Below, piece after piece: positions 1-12,530 of a stretch of 64,000 nucleotides of DNA; positions within the stretch are counted from its first letter, which is position 1; each line of letters opens with the position of its first letter. The translations under genes and the position numbers were made by a program. The notes beneath the pieces were generated by a model. That model made no database searches. It saw only the letters and a program-made list of their open reading frames with translations, and was not told the DNA's origin. Source of the DNA: Bugula neritina (lineage: Eukaryota; Bryozoa; Gymnolaemata; Cheilostomatida; Bugulidae); the NCBI GenBank assembly GCA_964035545.1, contig OZ037768.1:2469501-2533500 (forward strand). The letters run 5' to 3'.

Positions 1-221
1 TTATTCCTACTTTATTAAAATTTATAGAAATTAAACTGTTACATACACACAGTAAGTAAGAATAACCAAAATGGAAATAAAACTTGCAAGGCGTGACGTC
101 AGAAAACAACACAAATTTATTCAGTGAATCATCAGAGTGAATAAATTTGAGTTAAACTCGTGAGAAACTCGTCAACTCTAGTGTACGTCTGCAGTAATTA
201 ACCAAAAACCTGTCAGCTGAC

Positions 222-3200
222 CTTTCGGCGTCAACAATGGCTTGCGCTGCCTGCCGTTTTTGTAGCTCTTCCAGACGAATTTTGTCCACTTCAGCCTGTT
301 TTCTTCTTTGTTCTTCTAAAACCTCGTGTCTTTGTTTGATCTAAAAACAGGATGTTGGCTGAAAAAATTCCCCCTAGTCTCAGTTCCTATAAACTCAGTT
401 TGGAATCAATTGGAGCTGAGGCTAATTGCTAATACTGTTTAGTAAGTTTAACCAATCTATTCTAATTTGAATTAAGACACCATAAAAATTCATTCAGAAT
501 GAATATGTAGGTTTGACTGAATAAAGATTTACATCCAATGTTTAAACATGTCCCTAAGGCCTAAGCAATCTATAGCTGTGCTTGCATTGGTGCTATCTGG
601 TATACCTGCACATTGGATAGTGTTTTGGGACTAATTATAATGTGTAAAATAATAAAGGGTAATTCAAGTTTAATTCCTTTTATACATTTCTGAAATAAAA
701 AGTGAGGCAAACTGAATGCCATTGTATAGGCATACCTCTTAAAGTGATACTTATATGAGAAGACAACTCTAAATAAAATATAGTAAGCAGCAGTTTCAAT
801 ATTACTTAGCCTAAGGATTGTATCTTAATTTCTTTACCAAATAAAAAATGAAAAGACTTGAAGCCTAATTGTGGTTTACTTCACATAAAGTGGTGTTTGT
901 GACAAAAATTATTTAACTTTCAACTATATTTCAATGGCACAGTTGAGCTCTAGGATAGAATTTTCATTTACACCTCCAAATAATTCAACACTGCTGTTGA
1001 AAAAAGCAAAATAATGAAAGAAATTTGAGCAGCTGTGTACAATTAGTCCAGTTTATACTTTTTCCTTGTCTTTTTTGCGTCTTTGCTTTACTTTCTCTTC
1101 TTGTGCAAGTCTCTCTTCCTCTGCTATTCGCATTTCTTCCTGCAGTAACTTCTGTCTAATTAGCATAATCTCCATCCTTTCCTCTCTCCATGATTTCACC
1201 TGATTTCAAAATGCTATTAAAATTATACAAAGTGATACGAACCACATAATCGCATTTTGCAAATTTCTCAATGCTTACCAGCCATTAATCAAAGCTTAAC
1301 GCCAGCTAACCCATCTACGCTACTCCACTGATACTAGCAGATATGACACAGCTATTTTACCACAAATTAAATTGTTAAAACATTAATATGTAAATCAATC
1401 CACCGGTCTTAAGAAAATGATTTTTTCCTGTTTATAATGTTTAATAACTAGGTTTTGAAAAAAGTATATTTGGGGAAAGCTATTACCAATATTTGAGTAT
1501 AAGTAAATAAAAACAAAGATAAAACTTTGGCAATCAGTGTTGCGAGCACCACCTCAATAAAAAGTAAACAATTGCCCATTAGACAGTAAAACAATGCTTT
1601 ACAGTGCTGGGTCAGTTAATATCATGAATGTGGGCATTAATATCAGGGACATGCAACTCCTAAAACTTAATACCAAATATGATAGCATATTCAGTATTTA
1701 AAACGGACCTTGAATTACTGCAATTTCGTATTATCGCAGACTTCACATTTTAGTTGTCTATGAGCAGTAATAGTTAGTCTAGAACTTAAGGTAGTTAGTT
1801 AACATGCTTACTATATACTGGGTATACACACATCAGTGAAAGGTGGAAAAAACTCTCTAAATTTAAGATTGTATCTTTTACTTGGTACAACTATATTGAA
1901 TATTTCAACCATTTTTTTCAACAAGATGCGTTTACAATGAATTCAGTTGCTTTTCTATGTATTGTTTCCTAGAAACGGCTATACATAGGTGGGTTACATA
2001 ACTCAACTTTCTACAGCATAATCAATCGCATATTAAGGATTTAAATGAAATACAGGTGTGCAAGTTGTGTAGCTCAGGTTAAATTAGTATACTATAATAC
2101 AGAGCACACACAAATAACCTTCAAATGTTAGTCCAGTTCCTCTATATGATATAAAATATACTTTTCTCATCCTATTCCAATGCCATTAAAAAGCAGCTGT
2201 AGTTGTTTAATGGACATTTTTGTGTTTGCTAATGTGGTTAACATTATAAAAGAATCAATTTTGCCAGTAGCTCTTTCAAGGAACTAAAGTTACATTTTTT
2301 ACACACATGCAGGTTTTATTAGAGACAAAAAGACATTCTGCAACAAGGATATAGAATATGTTGGTTTTTGCAGTCTCTTTGAATATTACACAAACACATT
2401 ATTTGTTGTTAATGAGCTCTGGCTGAAGAGTGTTGCTGGTACAGTATACCAAATTTGTAGTACCCCGAGGTGTTGCGTGTTTACCGGTCATGAAATGAAG
2501 AGGCACTTTGCTGAAAATTTCCAACACGTAAAAAGATGTATTTTATAAAATACACCAAACAATCTGCGTTTATTTTTTATCATAGTGTCCAACTGTTCAA
2601 TAGTGATTCAGCTTTGTGTTCGTATTAAGATATTGCAGCAGCTAGCAACCGTAATAATTGAACTAGTTTTATTCTTAATCTTCAAAGTAGAAAAAGTGAA
2701 GTAGCACTGCATTTATATATTTGAAAGTTGATCGTTTCAAAACTTCAAAAATAAAAAAACATGTAAACCGTGTTTCAAAGAACCAGTTAGCCAGCGTTTA
2801 TTTTTAAATTTAACCTTCTTTGACCAGAAGTAGGAAAGACACGACAAAAAATAATTTCAACGAATTCTGCCAAACCAACAGATAAGATAGTAGCCAATAA
2901 AACTTGATGAATGATTCACACTTGTGTCATTTCTCTTCCAGTTTGTAAGAAAAAATTCACATTTAGGAGCAGGAGTGGAGAAACTGGGCTAGCATAAGTT
3001 CTTCAATTTTTTTATTAAATTTTGGTTTGGAGTGTGGATAGAATTTTTTGCAAAAGCATAACTACGGTTGCTACATTTCTAATATAAAACACAGGCTTTT
3101 CTCGATTTCTCCATTACTGCACCTACCTCAAAATTCAACTGGTTTTTTAAATGCACAGTTTGGACAAATTGGTGGCTATGCTTTTGTCATTTTTCTAAGT

Positions 3201-6200
3201 TTCTGACAATAATTTAAAACACATGAATTGATGTATCATACTTCTAAACTAACCGCTATGGATATAGTGAATAAGCATAGCAATAACCATTTGATGTATA
3301 TTTAATTTGCTTTGTATTTAATTTGCTTTCTTCTATGAGAAATCTTAGTTGAAACAAATTATGTTTCACTAAAATAATTTATTATTCATATTATTTGATA
3401 CATTAACTTGAAAATATCACCTTTATTCAGTTATTGAAAATTAATTTTTCTTTTTTAACCAATTTTTCTGTAACATCACACTAATTACTCAAATCCTGGT
3501 AACTCCTACATCAATCTCATGCTTATGCACCTTTAAACCTATAAATCAATTCTCTAAAAGATCTCTGTTTAACTATCACAGGTTGAAGATTTTTGAGTTC
3601 AAAAAAGTTGAGAACAAAAACACAGTAAAATTTTAAAAACAAACCATTTGCACATTTAAAGGAATATGACTAGCTTTAACTTTTTCTACACAAAAGACTC
3701 CTTAGTCTGCACAAACTAATGCAAAGAAGGCAAATAAGATGGTGGGAAAAATTCACAACAAACAACCCTGCGAGCAATTGCTGAAAAATTTCAACCCTCA
3801 GTGAAGGTGAACCAACTCTTTGATATACAAAATAATACCGTGCATTAGCCACGCCCACTGCAAAGATCTCTACACACACAATAAACGTAGTGTTGACCTT
3901 GTCGTAGAGGATGTTGCACAGCTCCTGTTGCTGTTGGCTTCTTTCAGCCTGAGCCACTTGCAGCTCGTACTCAGTTTGTGCTTCGTAGAACACTGCCTTC
4001 GCTTTGTCCAACAGCTCCTTGCGGTCACGATACCTGTAAAAGGTCACGATACCTGTAAAAGGTCACGTGGCAGGTTACATGACAGGTAACAAACCTTATT
4101 GCCAGAAATGGATTCGTGCGGAATTTTAGCCCCACTCTTGTCAAATTATCAGTTCAAATCTGATATACATATTAAAATATATACGACGCTATTTCCTTCA
4201 TTAAAACTGCTAAAGATTTAAAAAAATAACCTGTAATTATTATGAGGATATAGGAAATGGCAGACATGTTATGCAATATAATAATTGCCAACAGAATCTA
4301 TCCATCTATGTAGCTTAAAATTCATGCAAGCTATATGAACATATATTTGTATTGAGAATTTTGTATTGTTTAAGCCTTAAATACTACAAATTCCAGTTTC
4401 TCCTGATGTTTCTAACAAACAGATTAATTAGCAGATGGCGTGACTTTCAAATATCCTAGTTTGAACCTGCCTTTTGCAAGCCATAAACTGTGAAAAATTC
4501 ATATAATTAGTTGTCTTTGTCTGAACATTACTGCCTTCAAAGTATGTCCTGTCAGGCAAAAGTAAAAATACAGGATGTGAAAGAAACAAACAGGATGTGA
4601 ATTGGCTTCATCAGCAACCTTTGTGTAGTTTTGTCAGGAACTGACCAGAATTTCAACTAATGTCCAGCATTTTCTCTCATCCAACGCTTTTGGCAATAAT
4701 AAAACATTCAAACTTTACCTGTTATTATACAGCATACCTGAATGCTCATTTTGTTGGCAATTACCATTTCGCAATATGTCTGCCATTTCCTACATCCTTA
4801 TATTAATTACGAGTAAATCTTTTCAAAAATCTTTAGTAGTTCTAATGATGAAAACATTAAGTGCAAATTATTAACAATGCAAATTGTACCCAAATATCTG
4901 TAGCAACCAAAAAGAAAAATATTCTACCAGTCAGTTAGTTGAGTTTTGCAACCCTTTATTAATTTCTTAAACTTTTGTTATGCAATAGATAATATAATTA
5001 TTATTCTTCTGTCACGCCAGGCAATCATAGTGAACGCCTTCCACAACTTGATTGTGCATGTCTCGTAATGCAGACCACAAAAGTGTTGAAACTTCAGCTA
5101 AGAGGATAAGAGAGCAGAGAAATGGCAATTATACTACCTCACTTTCGCTATCACAGTGGCACTGCTTACCATAAACATCCTGTTCCACATAATGTGATCA
5201 GCTGACACTAGGTGTGATGCATGAGCTACGAATATTTTATGATTTTTATGGAAGTCACTTAAAAATACTTAGAAAGTTGCTTCCTATTTGCTGATTTCTT
5301 TTGAAATCAGTCATTGACTAGTTAAATAATATCACAGATATTATCATATCCGAATGCCATGTTGAATTATTGCCGCAGCTAAATATAGCTTGCAGACGTG
5401 TCAGCTAAAATATGATTATTAGGCATCAAAACACCAGTGAATATTTATGTCTTTGATTTTGCAGTCTCTTTACTTGTCCAATTGTTGACGTATTTTCATT
5501 TACTATCAATTCCAAAAGTTAAGAGTAAAGCCATGAGTAAAAAAGCAAATGTTAGTCCGGAATGGCTATCAAACTTCTCGATATTATATAGTGGACAGGA
5601 AGAGTCGAATACATGTCACCGCAATTTACTTTCACGGCACTAAACAGAGCGCAACGTTACTTCACACTAGTGCTGACAACTCCTAAATATTTCTTCCTTA
5701 AGATCTTCTAATTTTTGGAATATAAATGATTCCTTAGTTGCAAATATTTACTTATTTTGCTATTAAGTATTATTTGTGTGAATATGAAGAGCTGCAATGA
5801 GCTCTAGCCTACCAGTCATTCACCAGTGATCTCTTCTGCCTGTGGAAGTTTCGCGCTCTGATCACCCAGTCTTCGTGGGCAACCAAATCAGCTCTGCATT
5901 TGGAAGGAAATTGTTTCTTTAACCTGTGGGAATAGGAAATACAGCTTATTTTGTATCTCTTTACATAATAAACATACACAAGTTGCACACACATCCCCAG
6001 GTATAATATGAAAACATATAAACTAGACACCATCTTGGACAAGGTCAGATGGGCATTTACAAGCTAATTTGTAAGCAAGTGCATGCTGTGAATTCAAGAT
6101 GATTTTGAGTAACTATTTTCTTGATCATAAAAAGCAACAAATTGATATGATTGTAATGTTATAAATACAGTAACAAATAATATGTCATAACTCTAACTAA

Positions 6201-9200
6201 AAGTCAATTATTTATTTAAAATAATGCACCCTATGCAATAGTTTTCATTATGGAAATTGCATATTTTTATTTAACCATTTGTTTAATTAATAGTACAATT
6301 TTGAGTATATCCTAATCAGAATATACAGAACATTGCAACAAGTCTACGTAATATAATACAACACTGCATATTTTGTTATCAGGAATTGAATCAACTTGAC
6401 TCACATAAAAACTATTTAAAACAAAATGCCAGGAAATACACCAAACACCTAACTAAATAGATAATTTCGTAAGATATATAAACAGCCAATGAACTTGCTA
6501 GCTCTTATGCAGGTGTTGACTTTCCTAATTCTATATCAAAAATAGACTTCCCTGAGGTAATAAACTTTCCTCAAAAATATAGAAAGTTGGCAGCATTCCA
6601 GCATTATGGTGACACACATACAATAAATTGATTATTTTATTTTGTAATAATATATAACAATTAACATCATAAGGGTTGGCTGGTGGTGAAAGAAAACTTA
6701 TGTGCTACAAACATATATTTGTCAAGTTAAAATTATATTCTTTAAAAGCTGGTATAAACACAGAGTCCAAGCAAACTAAAAATCTTATTTGAAAAATTGA
6801 AAAAAAAATTAACATAAAACTAAACTAAATATCATTCATTAAATGATTATACACGTAAAAGGAGCATAACTCTTAATTGCATACGTATTTTCAGTGGCAA
6901 AATTATGACTTGCAAAAGTAATTCACCCTTGACCCTTGTTGCACAATCATGTGAATTACTTCAAAGTAAATATTGACAAAATAGTTATTGCAACAACCGA
7001 ATCAGTTTTAAATTCAAAACATTTATTTTGATGTTTTTGCTTTACGTAAATTTTTTTCAAGTCTCGCCATTAAATTTTAGCCTGGTATACATGTCCTGCC
7101 AGAGTAGGAACATATATCATATTTACCTATCCATGTATATGGTTCTTCTATTATGCAAATCAAAGGAATGTTGATCCAAAATAGCTTGAAATTGAAAATG
7201 ATCGTCTTTGGCCCAACCGCCATTTTCAATGCTGAAACACAAAATAATAGGATACAGCTCTCTATTAAAAAAATTACCTGCAAGCCGACAAACCAGTCTA
7301 TTACTCTTTAGGGTGCTCAAAAGTAACACAAAGTCACCAGTAAACGCAAAATATATTCTTCATTTCACTTGCATATATACAGTACTTACATAACAATATA
7401 CAAACTATTAAAATATCTTCTTGAAACAAAAGTTCTCTTCTTTTAAGCAAGAGGACACAACTTTGTAAAAAAGAAAAAAACTACTCAGCTTTTTATAACA
7501 TGTATGTACATACACAAAAACAAAGACAGATACAATAAAATAAGTTTAAACAAGAAAGTTGGAAAAAATATATATTTCAATATCATCAATCAAACTATAA
7601 TCAAATTATAGTTAGAAATATAAATTAATTTGTTACCAGTTTAAGATACTTTAATATTTATTATAAGATTAGAATACCAACATTACTACGTATAGAATAG
7701 AAGATGTTCACAGCAACTGCTTACCAAATGACATCAGCGTATGTCTCGTCTAAGTTGTCTATACGGTCAGTGTACTTCTGGTCAATGATTATAAACTCTT
7801 CTAGGACTGACATCTTAAGTTCGTCATTTGGACAGTGTAACTGGAGAGCTTCGTTTGGTATACCAGTTGGCGGGTGCCGAACCTCTGTTTGCTGATTAGC
7901 TATTTCACCCAAAATACCTGCAAAGCACAGACTACATTTAAAACTTGTTGTCATTAACATTAATAAAATTATTCATAATCTATAACTATTAATAGCTTCA
8001 AACTTGGATGAGCAGAAAGAAGTTTCCTTGCAATATGTTGTCAAAAGTTTACAAAACTAAGCCCAAGACAGACACATCTAGTCAAAAATTGTATTATATT
8101 TCTGTATTTACTAATAAAAAAAGTGGTATAAACAATGATATTCAGGTTTGGCAGAGTTTTTCTAGTAGTTATCTAAACGGCTAAATATAATATTTGGTAG
8201 TTCACTAGGAATTTTCCAGATGAGTTCAAAAGGTTAAATAAAACATAGGTATGGACACCAGCTTACCTTTTGACAGATCTTGTTCACAGGACAACTGTTC
8301 ATTATGAAGTCTTTCAAGCACCTGTTTCTGTTGTCCCTGCACTGACAGAATGGTCTCCATGATCTCATCAGGAGACCCCAAATCTTCCCCAGCATTGTCT
8401 GGGTTGACACCTCGCTGGGCTGATATTTGACTGATCCAATATCGAAGGTCATCTCTGTAGCATAAGGAACACATAGACACTACTAAGACTAGAAAGGGGG
8501 CTAAATAAACATCTCACAAAATTTTATATAAATATATTAGTAAAATGCAGTCTTATAACTGTTTGCTAAGTAATAGTTCTATAGCATCAAACATCAACTC
8601 CCATGATAAAGTCTGAAAATCTCTGTAACAATGTATAAGATGAGAATCTGTATTCATTCTTTTGAGAAATTTGACAGAGAAAAGCTTTAGGTGGACTATG
8701 AACTATTACGAGCAGGTGAACTATGGTAGGTAAGGTAAGCAGGTGAACCAATGATGGACAGGTGGGCTATGGTGAGTAGCCTAGCTGTGCTCAAATTATG
8801 CTGACAACATGAATTAAAGACTTTCCCAGAACGTTGAAAACATATCTGGACATTGCCAAACCTCTGCACACCCACATCTAAACACTAGAACAGTCACCTC
8901 AACTCCCATATTGGATCAACAGTTCCCTTTTTAAACTCTGCAAATTCCACACTCAACCGAGACCCATAGGCTTCAAAGTCATCATAGATGTGGCCAACAT
9001 CCTCCATTTCCAAAGCTGAAGTTTAAAAAGAAATCATTTTTTTATTACAACGATACAGGCAAACTACATGTTCTATGAAAAGACAACTCCAAGATATTAT
9101 CAGACAAAGCTAAAAATAGTGCATAGCGTTGCGCTGAAGAAATTCCAAACAAAACGCAGGTAAATATTTTAATTAAATTTTAATAATTAGAAATATTCAA

Positions 9201-11536
9201 ATAAAATTAGCTTTGACTGATTCACCATGTCGTGTGTGCAAGTCAACATCTGCAGTATTTCTTTTTCTAAGTGAGTTAAGATGAGACAACTCTTTCATCC
9301 AAACAGCGTTATGCTGCTTCAGCATACTTTGCTCTTTGGTGTTTTTTGAAGCTTGCTCTATTTGCTTTATCTGCAATCAGAAAATCTTTTAAACAACTCG
9401 AAAATGAATATTGTTTAAAAAAAGTAACACTTACAAAACCTGGTCTGTTTTACTTATACTATTCATATATCAAAAGATCATTAATCATTATATTATTTTT
9501 AATTATTATAAACCAATATTCAATATATATGACTCGGAGTACACAACTCCTATTTTATTGTATAGCCTTGAAAATCTCACTAACCTTGACTAAAGAATTA
9601 TTTCCTTTAAACTTCATCTCTTGAGCTTTGAGCTTAAGTTGCTCATAGTCGACTTGTTTATACTTGTTACTTTGAACACCATTCAATAACCTCAAAGCCA
9701 ACTTTTCTAAAACATCAACTAAAATGTAATATTATAACCTAGCTTTCATATTATCAGTTTTTATGTTGAGAATTTATTTGTAACAACAGCGTATAAGCAG
9801 CAGCAGTAGGTAGATAACTGTTGTAGTTTACATGTACAAAGTATTTTGATTAAAAAAGTGCAAACTGCACAGATCTAATGGCTACATGCTATGTTATGAC
9901 TATTTGCAGTCAATTTTTCCAATCAACTCCACATAAATGACTTTAGATCCAAACTTATCTATGATGCAGACAGCTTATACAAAACTGGAAGTTATAGTAG
10001 TTATAAATGAGAAATACGTTTAGCTTCATCTGTCCCCACTCCTGCCAACATTGGTCCTGTAGCCATTCTAGAGCTGTTGACTAATGACCTGTAATCTCTA
10101 GTGCCACTCATACTAGAACTACGCCATCTACTACATTCAGATACATATTCTTTATACTCTGTTGTCAACTGCAAATTGTAGCAAACTATATACAATGTTC
10201 ATATATTTTTAACTATATCAGTTGTATTGCTAGTTATAGAGCAATCATATCTGTTGATTTGATAGCAGAGTAAATTTGTAATTAAATTTTGATTTCAATT
10301 TTCATTTTTAATATCAAGATTAATAACAGAACATTTAAATAGTTTCATAGCCAAATATTCTGCTTATAAATAATTCGTTAGTTATACTTCCAGTGCTTTA
10401 AAAATATAACCATTCAATAGTCATAAATATTAAATAAAAAGATATTTTATCCATAATTTGATTGCCAAATAATTAATATCTGAGCAAATATAATAAGTTT
10501 AAAATAAAACCTGTGTTAGTTTTACTTTAAACCATGGTCAGTAAGTTATCAATTATATATTTATTATTGCCTTAACTTATTATGAAATTTATTATATCTG
10601 TATTTTGATGTAAAAATCGCACTAATCTTCACAATAATCCTCATTATAATACAAATTGTCTGAGTTTACAACTCATTATTATGGTACATATTAGTATTAT
10701 TTGCTATTACTATAAAAGGTCTAAAACTTGAAAAAAATAAACATGTGTTTTTATTTTAATCTTTATCTTATGCTTAGTTATTACTCATTTTCATCAACAA
10801 TTTAGTTAAAAATAAACATTTTACGCATGAATGTCAAACTCATTAAATCATTGACTTTGAGTAAAACAATTGAAACAATACTAATTGTAATTGATGCATT
10901 TTATGATTATCTTAATAATTATTATTTTAATTTATAGATATTTGATATGATAAATACACAATTTGATTATCATTATAAATAATCATTAATGATTAATGAC
11001 ACTTGGTAAATAATCATAAAACTAAAATACAATCCCATTGTGACTTTTATCATATTTGTTGTTATTATTATTACCTCAGTTTATTATTACCCTATTGTGT
11101 ATATTATGATAAGGATATTGACACTCATACTGGCTGTGACTGCTTAAAACTCAAACTTTGAATCAGACTGAGACTGGCTGCCACACTCAGTCTCACTATC
11201 AGTATCACTGACACTATCACACTGACTGTCATGTTCTCTACTTAAAAACCCTAAACAAAACAAATCATAATCTAGAGATGAACATTGCTAATTAGTAAAT
11301 TAGTTTTTTAAGTCAGGTTTAAAAAAATTAGGTAAAGGAGGAGCAGAAGTCTTTGACAGTCTAAATCATTTTGATTTTAATCTTTCAGGCATCATGTTGT
11401 TCTGGTAACACTTTGCAAGGTAGCGTGAGCTCTTTCAGCATGCTTTATTTCGTTACGTTGTTTAGGCCTATTATTGAATAAAAAAGCAAAAAATCTTTAC
11501 CTCTTCGTTTTGCGAAATACAAACTATTGTATCCAT
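222..11536 (-). CDS. CCDC148: CCDC148 orthologue, coiled-coil protein (3' end beyond window)
   Basis: Twelve coding exons on the minus strand, in transcript order: 11501-11536, 10018-10168, 9585-9706, 9226-9370, 8898-9015, 8267-8454, 7725-7917, 7127-7231, 5813-5923, 3898-4033, 1059-1199, 222-340. All have GT/AG borders and compatible phases, giving 521 codons before the window ends; the vertebrate protein is about 590 residues. The start is the ATG at 11534-11536 (MDTIVCISQNEE); its exon ends in phase 0 and joins LTTEYKEYV. Diagnostic matches to CCDC148 are YKQVDYEQLK, the AILDQ...RRTIYMDR block, FPSKCRADLVAHE, the QQQQELC segment and a Glu/Lys/Arg-rich C-terminal coiled coil. The function of the family is not settled; it is a cytoplasmic coiled-coil protein often discussed with centrosome and cilium genes. 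The 1059 border uses a weak donor (gtataa); without it the exon would stop at once, and 222-340 continues the family similarity. The final exon or exons lie left of position 1. Confidence 0.88.
4023..4067. repeat. 19-bp tandem duplication of a splice acceptor
   Basis: A 19-bp unit occupies 4023-4041 and again 4042-4060, with the first 7 bp of a third copy after it. On the minus strand each copy carries tttacag and the first bases of CCDC148 exon 10, so the 3' splice site is duplicated. Exon 10 joins in frame only from the copy nearest the exon (start at 4033). Using the upstream copy would add 19 nt and shift the frame. Confidence 0.85.
11396..11409. promoter_or_regulatory. Possible RFX X-box in CCDC148 intron 1
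   Basis: GTTGTTCTGGTAAC fits the loose X-box pattern of two inverted half-sites (GTNRYY and RGYAAC) with a 2-bp spacer. It lies about 90 bp inside intron 1, downstream of the CCDC148 first coding exon. RFX factors drive ciliary genes through such sites. The left half is degenerate, so a chance match is possible. Confidence 0.3.
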
Positions 11537-12530
11537 TCCATTTCTTCTCCAAATGATTTTGCGTGAATAACTCTCATTTGTTACCAGTGTACATCCGGTA
11601 TGCAGCTGTAGATTATGCCCATAACACACTACAGTCAAAACGCGACTGTGGCGGCCATTTTAGAGCTGCTTGCGCATGCCTTCAACGTCACGTCCTACTT
11701 TTTGCTGGTCACACTACAGTTCACTACGAACGATGAAAGCTAACTGTCTCTAGTCTCGCAGTAAACTTTTAAACCAATAGGAATGCCATAAACCAGTTTC
11801 TGCAGTATCCACAGTAACCAACAATTAATCTTAGCGCAATTTTTTAAGATTTACTAGCATAATTTAATAAGATTTTCTAGTTATTTTTATTTTAATTTAC
11901 TAGCTTCAATTATTCAAAATTACTAGCTTTATTTAATGATATTACTTAGCTTTATTCAAGCTCATTCACTAGCCTAAAGAACTAAATAGTACGCTAATAA
12001 AATTCAATCAAATTAGAAAAACTAAATATGCAGATAAAATTCAGCAAAATTTATCTAATGAATACTTATTTTCATGATTTATTGAAACTTTCATACATAA
12101 CTTCATCATAATTATTTTAAAAGTAAAATAATATAATTTTCGAAGAACCAAATCAAATAATAATGCTCGCTAGTAGCACGTGGAAAAAGTAAAAGCACTT
12201 AACCAATCAGGGTTTACCTTGCCAGTCAGTGATTGGCTGATCGCTCAACTTCAGCGATGACAGTTCGACATGTTGAACTTTCATCGCATCGCGAAAAACT
12301 GACAGTTGCGTTCAGTTGTGACGTCACAGAGGTCATCGCTTAGCCTCGAAAACGCGTTCAAGATGGCCGTTTTGACTGTAGTGTGGCAGCCCCATTACCC
12401 TGAAAAGTTTTTGGAATAAATATGAACAACAATGCTTTCATTTGTTGCACAAATGACAGCTTTTTAGTAACCAAAAGTACATAAATTTAATCCAAATTAT
12501 ATTTGAACGTTGTAAGGTGACTATATAAGC
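11537..12530. promoter_or_regulatory. Head-to-head promoter of CCDC148 and the zinc-finger gene
   Basis: The start codons of the minus-strand CCDC148 and the plus-strand zinc-finger gene are 994 bp apart and point away from each other, so this region must hold both 5' UTRs and promoters. A MITE (11625-12385) fills 761 bp. Without it only about 230 bp separate the two ATGs, typical of a compact bidirectional promoter. No TATA box is convincing on either side. Transcription starts cannot be placed from sequence alone. Confidence 0.6.
11625..12385. mobile_element. MITE-like element with 18-bp perfect terminal inverted repeats
   Basis: The left end (11625-11642) reads CACACTACAGTCAAAACG and the right end (12368-12385) is its exact reverse complement. 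Further inward the ends keep weaker inverted similarity: GCCATTTT on the left against AAGATGGC on the right, CGTCA/TGACG motifs, and a cgatgaaag motif in opposite orientation. The centre is very AT-rich with repeated tttactagc-like words and no open frame. Length, lack of coding capacity and terminal repeats fit a non-autonomous DNA transposon. Flanks (gcccataa left, gccccatta a few bases beyond the right end) look like a decayed target duplication, so the superfamily is unassigned. Confidence 0.75.

Noticed and set aside
11149-11254. Minus-strand frame rich in Ser/Asp ending SDSKFEF and a stop, which could be spliced to 11501-11536 in another frame
   Set aside because: It is the same degenerate tcagtatcac-type repeat as at 33010-33400, and the exon at 11501 joins CCDC148 exon 2 in phase 0, which explains it better.
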